From NCBI GenBank assembly GCA_910577195.1, contig CAJTLP010000002.1:124001-188000 (forward strand): a stretch of DNA of 64,000 bases, in the 5' to 3' direction. Positions within the stretch are counted from its first letter, which is position 1, and the number at the start of each line of letters is the position of its first letter. Positions 31,403 through 39,375 of the stretch are shown here, in pieces. Below the pieces are notes generated by a model. That model saw nothing but the letters and a program-made list of their open reading frames with translations, did no database searches and had not been told where the DNA came from. The position numbers and the translations under genes are program-made. This DNA comes from an uncultured Eubacterium sp. (lineage in GTDB: Bacteria; Bacillota; Clostridia; Oscillospirales; Acutalibacteraceae).

Positions 31403-33845
31403 ATATTCATCACTCAAAAAAATACTCTGTATTCTGATTTGTGCGGTGACACTGCTCGGCTCTATCAGTATGGGAATAAATCTGGTTTTTACGTTTGAAT
31501 ACTGCGGCGGTGAAGAGGTCACAAATTTTACGGAAAGTCAGTCGTTTCGGCATTATTTCACGAATGATGTAATTGACAGAGTGAGTGCTGTTACCGAAGG
31601 CGATGGTGTTCAAGAACACAAAAATGATATGGAAAGACACAGGAAAGACGCAGTAGATGACATATACAAGCAGTATATATCCCTTTATAACAGCGAGTTT
31701 TCCGGTTTGTCCTATGATGAGATTTTAAATTATGATCTGTGGACTTATGATTTCACATATAATGTGCAGTCTGTCTATAACAGCTTTGATTTTTATGTAA
31801 CTGTGGAGAATTTAACCTCCGATATCGGAATGCCTTTGTCCGACGAAAAGGAAATCAAAGACAGATTAAACTCGCTCTATGATCAATTTATTGCAAATTC
31901 CACAGACGATGTTTTAGCGCAGTTTTACAGTTTCCGCTCCGATGCAGAAAGCTTTAAATATCATGTTGAATACAAGTCAACCGTTACCGGCAATATTGAT
32001 AAATTCAATGAAAATGATATTTATACCCACGATATCTATTATGCGTTGAGCGAGGGCAAGGTAAAATCACACGGCTTAAGCAAGGATACATTGGATACAA
32101 TAGAAAATTACTTAAAAGGTAATAAATACATAAAGCAGGTAAAGCTGTATGTATATCTTGATATCCCTGAGCAGAGCACTTACAAAACAAAGGATTTTCT
32201 GAATATCAACAATATTGTTGATTATGTTGAAAACTACGATGTTTATGCAGGTATCAAGGAATTTGAAAGCACTGCAATCAAGTATCAGAATAATTTTGTT
32301 CTTTACGCCATTTTTGCCGTATTGCTGATGATTATCTCCTTTGTTGCCGCTTTCAGGTATTTCCTTGTTGCAGGCAGAAAGGATGAAGATGCATATGCAA
32401 AATTAGCATTTATCGACTATATTCCGTTTGAAATTCACTTGGGAATTTCTGTCGCTCTTGGCGTAGGTGCCTCTTTCCTGTTTATGGTTGTAACGAAAAA
32501 CCTGTATCCGAGTGTATTCTCAGATTTATATTTCTCCGTGCTTCAGATATATGCACTGGCAATCTGGCTGCTGACCTTTGAATTCTGTGCATCCGTTGCA
32601 AGATATGCTCGCTCTGAAAAGAAATTTTATAAGGGTTTTCTGACCTATCACATCTTCAGACTGCTGTTTATAATTATCAAAAAACTCATTCAGCTTGTCG
32701 TAAAAATAATTAAAGCTATAATTCAGCTTGATATTAAAATAATTAAGGCTATAGGCAGATCCTGTAAAAGAACAGGCGGACGTTTCAAAAAGCTTTTCAA
32801 CGTTTTAACCTATGCACCGAAGAAATTTGCAAGAAACGTGATACTGATTGCCGTTTTATATGTTGCATGCAATCTGCTGGCATTAATACCTCTTGCTCTG
32901 GTATATATATGGGCATCTGATTGGTATGAGCTTTCCCCCATAGTGATTGCCGCAATTCTCACCTTAGCAGATTTGGGTGTAAATATTTACCTGTTCATCA
33001 AGTTCCTTGATTATATCAGAAAGCTTGATATGATTATCACTGCTGCAGCAAATCACGAGGATATCGCCCTTGATTTCAATAAGCTGCCGAAATCACTGAG
33101 AACCCTTGCAGAAGCAATGAGATATACCAATGCCCAGCTGCAGAACGCAGTGGCAAAGGCAGTCAAGGATGAGAGACTTAAAACAGAGCTTATCACCAAT
33201 GTTTCGCACGATCTGAAAACACCGCTGACCTCCATCATCACATATGTTGACCTGCTTTCAAAATGTGACATACAGGACGAAAAGGCACAGGAATACATCA
33301 AGGTTCTTGAATCCAGAGGAGCTAAGCTGAAAAGGCTGATTGAAGATCTGATTGAGGCTTCAAAGGTTACATCCGGAAACATCACGGTTAACCGCTCAAA
33401 TCTGAATCTCTATGAACTGTGCCTGCAGGCAACGGTTGACGCACAGCCTGATTTTGAAAAGGCAGGGCTTGAGCTGATTGTCAAGGAAAACAATAATCCT
33501 TCCGTAATCTTTGCGGACGGACCAAAGTCCTTCAGAGTTATCGAAAATCTTCTTTCGAATGCAAGAAAGTACAGTGCAAAAGCCTCACGTGTTTATGTGA
33601 ATGTTTACGAGGAAAGGGGAATGGGAATATTTGAAATCAAAAATGTTTCCGCTCAGCCTCTCGACATTTCACCTGATGAGCTGACAGAACGCTTTGTACG
33701 TGGCGACAAGTCACGTAATCAGGAGGGCAACGGACTCGGACTTTCCATTGCAAAGGAGCTCTGCAAGGCGCAGAACGGCGACCTTGAGATTATAATTGAC
33801 GGTGACCTGTTCAAAGCTAAAGCAAAACTCCCCCTTGCAAAATAA
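31371..33845 (+). CDS. Large multi-membrane sensor histidine kinase
   Basis: An 824-residue kinase. Helix 1 is at about 16-36 and an extracytoplasmic sensor region runs to about 300; then come helices near 306-330, 355-375 and 390-410, a basic amphipathic stretch (about 425-470, repeated IIKKLIQLVVKIIKAIIQL-like units) and two more helices (about 490-550). The kinase core has VSHDLKTPLTS with His613, the N box RVIENLLSNARKYS and the G box RNQEGNGLGLSIAKEL. The D/F boxes are short. There is no clear HAMP. It pairs with the response regulator it overlaps. The middle membrane block is unusual for this class and may sense lipids or membrane stress (inference). The start ATG 31371 has AAAGG upstream. 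Confidence 0.85.
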   Translation: MVLDINVKKFKYSSLKKILCILICAVTLLGSISMGINLVFTFEYCGGEEVTNFTESQSFRHYFTNDVIDRVSAVTEGDGVQEHKNDMERHRKDAVDDIYKQYISLYNSEFSGLSYDEILNYDLWTYDFTYNVQSVYNSFDFYVTVENLTSDIGMPLSDEKEIKDRLNSLYDQFIANSTDDVLAQFYSFRSDAESFKYHVEYKSTVTGNIDKFNENDIYTHDIYYALSEGKVKSHGLSKDTLDTIENYLKGNKYIKQVKLYVYLDIPEQSTYKTKDFLNINNIVDYVENYDVYAGIKEFESTAIKYQNNFVLYAIFAVLLMIISFVAAFRYFLVAGRKDEDAYAKLAFIDYIPFEIHLGISVALGVGASFLFMVVTKNLYPSVFSDLYFSVLQIYALAIWLLTFEFCASVARYARSEKKFYKGFLTYHIFRLLFIIIKKLIQLVVKIIKAIIQLDIKIIKAIGRSCKRTGGRFKKLFNVLTYAPKKFARNVILIAVLYVACNLLALIPLALVYIWASDWYELSPIVIAAILTLADLGVNIYLFIKFLDYIRKLDMIITAAANHEDIALDFNKLPKSLRTLAEAMRYTNAQLQNAVAKAVKDERLKTELITNVSHDLKTPLTSIITYVDLLSKCDIQDEKAQEYIKVLESRGAKLKRLIEDLIEASKVTSGNITVNRSNLNLYELCLQATVDAQPDFEKAGLELIVKENNNPSVIFADGPKSFRVIENLLSNARKYSAKASRVYVNVYEERGMGIFEIKNVSAQPLDISPDELTERFVRGDKSRNQEGNGLGLSIAKELCKAQNGDLEIIIDGDLFKAKAKLPLAK

Positions 33846-33857
33846 TCATTCTTATAA

Positions 33858-33887
33858 AAAAGCACCTCTTCATTGAGGTGCTTTTAG
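33858..33887 (+). terminator. Terminator of the two-component operon
   Basis: 11-bp stem AAAAGCACCTC / GAGGTGCTTTT with loop TTCATT, 12 bases after the kinase stop. Confidence 0.85.
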
Positions 33888-33892
33888 TCTGT

Positions 33893-33920
33893 AGAAAAAC
33901 CTGCCAAAAGTCAGGTTGTT
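33893..33920 (-). terminator. Terminator of the ATPase operon
   Basis: Short AACCTG / CAGGTT stem, followed on the minus strand by TTTTTC, 60 bases past the last gene of the operon. It is weaker than its neighbour. Confidence 0.5.
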
Positions 33921-33979
33921 TTCCATTTATTACTTATCTGAATATTTTAAGATATAAATCAGTTCACATTTCGCTTCAT

Positions 33980-34450
33980 TCACGTGTGTTTTGCTACGAA
34001 CAGCGGAATACAGCTCAATACAGTCAGCACAACAAGGGCTGCTATCGGAATCAAAAGAGAATAACCGTTTGTCACTGCATACATCGTTATCACGCAAAAG
34101 ACAATCAAGGAAACAAGAAACATCACCGCAAAAATTGCAATATATTTAGCCGTTTCAACAGAAACATTTACCGTTGTGTGGCTGTCGTTTCCGGAAAAAC
34201 GAATTTTATTTACAGGAGAGGAACGATAAATTTCATCCGTCTCCTGCGAGGCAATCAGTCTTGCGTTATAAACGCCATCACCATTCATCGTGCCTGAAAA
34301 CTTTTTTCTGCCATAGCTCGGATTCAGAATAACCGTACTTTTTGAATATCCATTCTTCGTCATATCCTTGAAATAAGTTTCAAACAAAGCTCTTGCTTCA
34401 ATGATGCTTTTATCAACCTCAATTTTATAATTTGCTTTTAATAGTGACAT
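33980..34450 (-). CDS. Hypothetical membrane protein, last gene of the ATPase operon
   Basis: A 156-residue protein not recognised by family. Residues 1-100 are soluble (a beta-rich stretch, KKFSGTMNGDGVYNARLIASQETDEIY...). Two hydrophobic helices at about 103-125 and 131-152 (YIAIFAVMFLVSLIVFCVITMYAV, LLIPIAALVVLTVLSCIPLFVA) end the chain. AAGGGCAAG precedes the ATG. It follows the DUF2007-like gene by 18 bases, so it probably shares its transcript with the P-type ATPase. The function is unknown. Confidence 0.65.
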   Translation of the reverse strand: MSLLKANYKIEVDKSIIEARALFETYFKDMTKNGYSKSTVILNPSYGRKKFSGTMNGDGVYNARLIASQETDEIYRSSPVNKIRFSGNDSHTTVNVSVETAKYIAIFAVMFLVSLIVFCVITMYAVTNGYSLLIPIAALVVLTVLSCIPLFVAKHT

Positions 34451-34468
34451 AATACTTGCCCTTAATAA

Positions 34469-34690
34469 TTATTCTTCACCGAAAAGAACACTTAAAATTT
34501 CCTTACACTTTTCAACGTCTCTTTCAAAAACGTAAAAACGATAATAATCCTTCAACGGAGCCATAGCTCCTGTTACAATTGAATCATCTGTTTTTTTGTA
34601 AGGAATGTTATTGTTATCCAGTGCACCCTCCAACATCCCTGCTTCAAAAAACTGTTTTTGTGCAAGAAAAACCAATTTATCATTCATCAT
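34469..34690 (-). CDS. DUF2007-like small protein
   Basis: A 73-residue soluble protein that fits the DUF2007 family in size and pattern: an N-terminal strand (LVFLAQKQFFEAGMLEGALDNNNIPYKK) typical of 'switching between copies' folds and an ending YRFYVFERDVEKCKEIL that matches the family's conserved close. The family has been suggested to bind small molecules or act in signalling, without proof. It begins three bases after the ATPase stop, with two adjacent ATGs (34690 and 34687). It may modulate the ATPase (inference). Confidence 0.7.
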   Translation of the reverse strand: MMNDKLVFLAQKQFFEAGMLEGALDNNNIPYKKTDDSIVTGAMAPLKDYYRFYVFERDVEKCKEILSVLFGEE

Positions 34691-34693
34691 ATT

Positions 34694-37360
34694 TTACTTT
34701 TTCAGTGCTCTTTGAATTGCCTTTACGATCTCAACAATCGGAATTACGCAGATAGAAAGCGCAAGTGAAATACCGTATTCAATCAGGCTGATGTGTGCAA
34801 AATCGAACGCATCTGCAAGGAATGGGATATAGATAACTGCAGTTGAAAGCACAAGGCTTAATACCATTGCACCTACAAGGTACCAGTTGATACTGCCCAT
34901 TTTTGCGATAGACTGACGGCGTGAACGCATATTGAAGGAATGGAAAATCTCAGCCATAGCAAGGGTTAAGAATGCCATTGTCATACCGTTCTGATGAATA
35001 ACCTCAGGCGTACCGTGGGCAAGTGTTACACCAAGCTGATTTGTACCGAAGAAATAAGCAAGGAGTGTGACAAGTGTTACCATTAAGCCCTGATAAACAA
35101 CGTCAAAGCCCATACCGCCTGCGAAAATACCATCCTTTGAATTACGCGGATTGCGCTTCATAATGTCTCGCTCACCCTTTTCCATGCCAAGTGCAAGTGC
35201 AGGGAAGCAGTCTGTAATCAGGTTAATCCAGAGAAGATGAACCGGCTCGAAAATGGTGAAGCCCATAAGCGTTGCGATGAAGATTGAGACTACCTCTGAA
35301 AGGTTTGAGGAAAGCAGGAACTGAATGGAATTTCTGATGTTATCATAAATTCTTCTGCCCTCTTCAACAGCAGAAACAATTGTTGCAAAGTTATCATCAG
35401 CAAGCACCATATCAGCAACATTCTTTGTTACGTCAGTACCTGTAATACCCATACCGACACCGATATCGGCATTCTTAATAGACGGAGCGTCGTTAACACC
35501 GTCACCAGTCATTGCGGTGATTTTACCCTTTGCTTTCCAGGTCTTAACGATTCTTACCTTATGCTCAGGCTGAACACGTGCATAAACGGAATACTTTTCA
35601 ATCTCTGTCATTAGATCCTCGTCGCTGATCTTATTCAGCTCAGCACCTGTGATTGCACCGCTTTCGTCCTCAATAATACCGAGATCCTTTGCGATTGCAA
35701 CAGCCGTATCCTTATGGTCACCTGTAATCATAATCGGTCTGATGCCTGCTGCACGGCATTCCTTGATTGCATCAACAACCTCAGGACGTACAGGGTCAAT
35801 CATACCTGTAAGGCCGATATAGCAGAGCTCCTGCTCGAGAGCCTCAGCCTCTTCACTTTCAGGCTTATCCTTATAAATTCTCATAGCACAGCAGAGAACA
35901 CGAAGTGCCTTATCCGCCATTTCCTTATTAGCCGCTGTGATTTCCTGTCTCTTTTCATCCGTCATAGGTACGGACTTACCGTCCTCATAATAAGAGGTAC
36001 AGTGTGAAAGAACAACATCAGGAGCGCCCTTTGTATACTGTACAAAGCCGTTATCCGTCTGATGAACAGTGGACATCATTTTTCTCATAGAGTCAAACGG
36101 TGCTTCCATAACTCTTGGGAAGGATTTTTCCAAATCGTATTTAGGCATTTCAAGCTTATTTGCATATGCTACCAGTGCAGCCTCCGTCGGCTCACCCTTG
36201 ATTGTGCCGTCATCCTGCAATTCCGCATCACAGCAAAGAGCCATTGCAGATGCAAGGAGCTTTTCGTCAGTGCCCTTATACTCAACGACCGTCATCTTGT
36301 TCTGTGTGAGTGTACCTGTTTTATCTGAGCAGATAACCTGTGTACAGCCAAGAGTTTCAACAGCAGTGAGCTGACGGATAACTGCATTACGTTTACTCAT
36401 TTTTGTTACACCGATTGAAAGCACGATTGTAACAACGGCTGCAAGTCCCTCAGGAATAGCGGCAACCGCAAGTGAAACAGCAATCATAAATGTATCCAGT
36501 GTTGATTCAAAGCTTACTGCACCGATTCCGCTTGTGATAATCGTTCTTATAATATCAAACGCAAAGATAAATACACAAATGCCGAGCACTAAAATGGAAA
36601 GGATTTTTGAAAGCTGATTCAGCTTGAGCTGAAGCGGTGTCTGTCCCTCCTCAGCAGTTGCAAGTGCATCGGCAATTTTACCCATTTCGGTATCCATACC
36701 TGTTGCAACAACCACAGCCCTGCCGTGACCGTAAACAACATTTGAACCCATATAGCACATATTCTTTCTATCACCGAGCGGAACATCATCACTGCCCAGC
36801 GGATCAATTTCATCAACCTGCTTATTAACAGGTACGGACTCACCGGTAAGTGCTGCCTCTTCAATCTTCATTGATGCTGAAGAAATGATACGGCAGTCGG
36901 CCGGAACACTGTCACCTGCCTCAAGCACTACAACATCACCGATTACCAAATCCTCCGATTTAATATCTGTAAGCTTGCCGTCACGGATAACCTTTGATGT
37001 TGCCGCCGCAATTTCCTGCAAAGCTTCAATAGCCTTTTCCGCCTTGCTTTCCTGATAAACGCCGAGAACTGCGTTGATGATAACAACAAACATAATGATG
37101 ATTACATCGGCATAGCCCTCGCCGTCACCGCCGACAGCAGCTGTAACAGCAGAAATAACTGCCGCAACAATAAGAATGATAATCATCGGATCAGCAAGCT
37201 GCTTTAAAAATCTGTGGATAAGTGATTCCTTTTTACCCTCAGCCAGCTTGTTTTTACCGTTTTTCTCAAGCCTTGCCGAAGCCTCCGAAGAAGACAAACC
37301 ATTATCGCCTGATTTGACCTCATCATAAACCTGAGAAACATTTTTTAAATATTCCTTCAT
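34694..37360 (-). CDS. P-type cation ATPase (Ca2+/Mn2+ exporter type)
   Basis: An 888-residue type II P-type ATPase. Seen in order: an N-terminal cation-ATPase domain (YDEVKSGDNGLSSSEASARLEKNGKNKL), TGESVPV, the ion-binding PEGL in helix 4 (AVAAIPEGLAAV), the phosphorylation site CSDKTGTLTQ, KGAPD, the hinge TGDGVNDAPS and a C-terminal six-helix block with LLWINLITDCFPALALGMEKGE. Such sequences are usually named calcium ATPases. Because a yybP-ykoY Mn2+ riboswitch precedes it, export of Mn2+ is at least as likely, as for related streptococcal and lactococcal pumps. GAAAGGAG precedes the ATG. Two small genes follow in the operon. Confidence 0.9.
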   Translation of the reverse strand: MKEYLKNVSQVYDEVKSGDNGLSSSEASARLEKNGKNKLAEGKKESLIHRFLKQLADPMIIILIVAAVISAVTAAVGGDGEGYADVIIIMFVVIINAVLGVYQESKAEKAIEALQEIAAATSKVIRDGKLTDIKSEDLVIGDVVVLEAGDSVPADCRIISSASMKIEEAALTGESVPVNKQVDEIDPLGSDDVPLGDRKNMCYMGSNVVYGHGRAVVVATGMDTEMGKIADALATAEEGQTPLQLKLNQLSKILSILVLGICVFIFAFDIIRTIITSGIGAVSFESTLDTFMIAVSLAVAAIPEGLAAVVTIVLSIGVTKMSKRNAVIRQLTAVETLGCTQVICSDKTGTLTQNKMTVVEYKGTDEKLLASAMALCCDAELQDDGTIKGEPTEAALVAYANKLEMPKYDLEKSFPRVMEAPFDSMRKMMSTVHQTDNGFVQYTKGAPDVVLSHCTSYYEDGKSVPMTDEKRQEITAANKEMADKALRVLCCAMRIYKDKPESEEAEALEQELCYIGLTGMIDPVRPEVVDAIKECRAAGIRPIMITGDHKDTAVAIAKDLGIIEDESGAITGAELNKISDEDLMTEIEKYSVYARVQPEHKVRIVKTWKAKGKITAMTGDGVNDAPSIKNADIGVGMGITGTDVTKNVADMVLADDNFATIVSAVEEGRRIYDNIRNSIQFLLSSNLSEVVSIFIATLMGFTIFEPVHLLWINLITDCFPALALGMEKGERDIMKRNPRNSKDGIFAGGMGFDVVYQGLMVTLVTLLAYFFGTNQLGVTLAHGTPEVIHQNGMTMAFLTLAMAEIFHSFNMRSRRQSIAKMGSINWYLVGAMVLSLVLSTAVIYIPFLADAFDFAHISLIEYGISLALSICVIPIVEIVKAIQRALKK

Positions 37361-37449
37361 CAGAATTCTCCTTTCACTGTATGTAATATTTAAAAAATTT
37401 AAAGAGGAAAAGCCCTCATATTACCTATTATTAATAAAATATACCAGTA

Positions 37450-37489
37450 AAATAAAAATAACCCGTACATAGCTTTCCCACTATGTACG
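37450..37489 (-). terminator. Attenuator hairpin of the manganese riboswitch
   Basis: Perfect 9-bp stem CGTACATAG / CTATGTACG followed on the minus strand by GGTTATTTTTATTTT. It directly abuts the aptamer's GAGACT end, so ligand binding can compete with terminator folding. Confidence 0.78.
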
Positions 37490-37583
37490 AGTCTCATTCT
37501 TTAAAAATTAAACCAGCCGTAACAGCATGATGTTGATTTAATTCACGCTATGGAATACCTGCGTGGAATTACTCCCTCGAACG
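37490..37583 (-). ncRNA. yybP-ykoY family (Mn2+-sensing) riboswitch
   Basis: The minus strand carries the family's landmarks: GAGGGAGTA at the 5' side, ATCAACATCATGC in the middle, GGC nearby and the closing GAGACT, followed by an attenuator hairpin and a P-type cation ATPase, the commonest gene class behind this riboswitch. No covariance model could be run, so confidence rests on motif order and context. Confidence 0.75.
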
Positions 37584-37589
37584 TTTTGA

Positions 37590-37618
37590 ATTATACCATA
37601 TTTTTACATCAAAGTCAA
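37590..37618 (-). promoter_or_regulatory. Promoter of the riboswitch-ATPase operon
   Basis: Minus-strand TTGACT (37618-37613) and TATAAT (37595-37590) with 17 bases between, just upstream of the aptamer. Confidence 0.78.
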
Positions 37619-37808
37619 CGAACAAAAAAATAGCTTAGTGTCTATTATTTCATCTTTACCGTATTTTTACTTTTTCTTTTCCGTGTTTTTAATTTCATAG
37701 GGTTTAATAGATTCAGACGACAAAGAGTGACACAAATGTAAGGTTGGCTGTCACTAAGCTGTAAGATTAAAAAAATAAAATAAGGACAAATTGAAAAAAG
37801 GTGATACT

Positions 37809-38648
37809 ATGATGAATTTATTGGTAACTCTTGACAGCGGATATATTTATCCACTGTGCACAATGCTGCGTTCCCTTGCAGACAACAACAGAAAAGAATG
37901 TATAAATCTTTATGTTGCCCATTCCTCACTCACAGAACAGGATTTCAGACAGATAAAATTCGCACTCGGCAATTCAGATTCGGAGGTGTATCCGATAAAG
38001 CTTGATGATTCTTTATTTGAAAGTGCTCCGACCAAAAGCCGTATAACAAAGGAAACCTACTACCGTATTTTTGCTCCTCTTTACCTGCCGGAGTCCGTTG
38101 AGCGGATACTTTACATTGACCCCGACACAGTTATTCTGAATTCATTACATTCCTTCTACTCAGCGGACTTCGGCGATAATCTTATTATCGGAGCAAAGCA
38201 TTTTGACGGACTGATTAACGTTTGGAACAAATCAAGACTCACTATGACAAAATCAAAGCATTACATCAATGCAGGCGTTATGCTGATGAACATTGAAAAA
38301 ATGAGGGGATTTGTCACAGCAGAAAAGATATATAAATGTATAAAATATAATTATCCGCGACTGTTCCTTGCCGACCAGGACGCAATAAACATTTTATTTG
38401 ACGGAAAAATAGGAACCTTTTCCGAGTATCTGATTAATCTTGATGAGCGCTGTTTCAAAAGGCTGCTGCACAGTATGAGTATTGAAGAAGCATTGGAATT
38501 TGCACAGCGGTGCACGATGATTGTTCATTTCAACGGAAAAGAGAAGCCCTGGAATTCTTATTACGGCGGAAATCTGAACGGCTTTTTTGATATGTATTCA
38601 AAACCCGTACTGATAAAAGAAACGAGGTGTCTGGATGCAGGTGCTTAA
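37809..38648 (+). CDS. GT8 family glycosyltransferase
   Basis: A 279-residue cytosolic glycosyltransferase of family 8 (glycogenin/LgtC-like, retaining). It starts NLLVTLDSGYIYPLCTMLRSL, has KETYYRIFAPLYLP, the metal-binding DxD in ILYIDPDTVIL, YINAGVMLMN, DQDAINILFDGK and the closing HFNGKEKPW in which His binds metal. It would transfer a hexose from a nucleotide sugar to a surface glycan or protein; the acceptor is unknown. ATG 37809 has AAAGGTGATA upstream. The next gene starts inside its last 14 bases, so the two are coupled. The 37621-37790 leader contains only distant AGCTTAGTG/CACTAAGCT arms. Confidence 0.88.
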   Translation: MMNLLVTLDSGYIYPLCTMLRSLADNNRKECINLYVAHSSLTEQDFRQIKFALGNSDSEVYPIKLDDSLFESAPTKSRITKETYYRIFAPLYLPESVERILYIDPDTVILNSLHSFYSADFGDNLIIGAKHFDGLINVWNKSRLTMTKSKHYINAGVMLMNIEKMRGFVTAEKIYKCIKYNYPRLFLADQDAINILFDGKIGTFSEYLINLDERCFKRLLHSMSIEEALEFAQRCTMIVHFNGKEKPWNSYYGGNLNGFFDMYSKPVLIKETRCLDAGA

Positions 38649-39351
38649 GAAATATTTTAAAAAGCCGCCAAAGGAAACATTGATTGTTTATGGGGTGAGC
38701 ATCGGAATTCTTCTCGCACTTTTTATCACACTCTATCTGATATTCGGCAGGACACTGACGGAATTTGTAACGAACACGCAGAGCTTTAAAAGCTGGCTTG
38801 AGGAATACAAGGGGCTGAGCGGTGTGGTGTTTGTATTCATCCGTGCATTTCAGACAGTGATAAAAATCATCCCTGCCGAGCCTTTGGAAATTGCCGCAGG
38901 ATATGTATTCGGTACGTGGGGTGGCCTGGCACTCTGCTCACTGGGGAGCTTTATCGGCTCACTTGTAATTGTATTCCTTGCAAACACACTCGGCGGCAAA
39001 TTCATATCCGCATTTATAAATGAGGAACAGTTAAACAGTCTGAGCATTATCAGCAACAAGAAAAACCAGCGGCTGTTCCTGTTCATCTTTTATCTTGTGC
39101 CGTCAACACCTAAAGACATCATGACCTATGTGGCAGGGTCACTGAAAATAAATATAACGGAATTCTTTATCATAACCACAATTGCAAGAATTCCTTCCAT
39201 ATTGACCTCAACCATCTGCGGTGCACAGCTTGAACAGAACAATATAAAAACGGCAATTGCCGTTTTTGCAGCAACCGCTGTTGTATCTGCAGTATGCGCA
39301 GTAATTTATAAGAAGTATAAAACCAAAAATGAAAACAGGCAAACCTCATAA
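38635..39351 (+). CDS. TVP38/TMEM64 (VTT domain) membrane protein
   Basis: A 238-residue polytopic protein with about five to six membrane helices. The VTT/DedA-like core is clear: KIIPAEPLEIAAGYVFGTWGGLALCSLGSFIGSLVIVFLANTLGG and LFIFYLVPSTPKDIMTYVAGSLKINITEFFIITTIARIPSILTST. Related DedA and VTT proteins move or flip lipid carriers such as undecaprenyl phosphate or phospholipids; here the coupled GT8 gene fits a role in envelope glycan assembly (inference). GAGGTG lies seven bases before the ATG. A terminator overlaps its stop codon. Confidence 0.85.
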   Translation: MQVLKKYFKKPPKETLIVYGVSIGILLALFITLYLIFGRTLTEFVTNTQSFKSWLEEYKGLSGVVFVFIRAFQTVIKIIPAEPLEIAAGYVFGTWGGLALCSLGSFIGSLVIVFLANTLGGKFISAFINEEQLNSLSIISNKKNQRLFLFIFYLVPSTPKDIMTYVAGSLKINITEFFIITTIARIPSILTSTICGAQLEQNNIKTAIAVFAATAVVSAVCAVIYKKYKTKNENRQTS

Positions 39352-39375
39352 AGGCTGAGGTCTGCCTGTTTTTTT
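39334..39375. terminator. Bidirectional terminator
   Basis: 14-bp stem AACAGGCAAACCTC / GAGGTCTGCCTGTT with one mismatch and a T run on the plus side; it ends the VTT gene and lies at the 3' end of the convergent gene. Confidence 0.78.

Noticed and set aside
37632..37760. Distant arms AGCTTAGTG / CACTAAGCT as a structured leader of the GT8 gene
   Set aside because: Only 9 bp over 110 bases of AT-rich DNA, without any nested pairing; likely chance.
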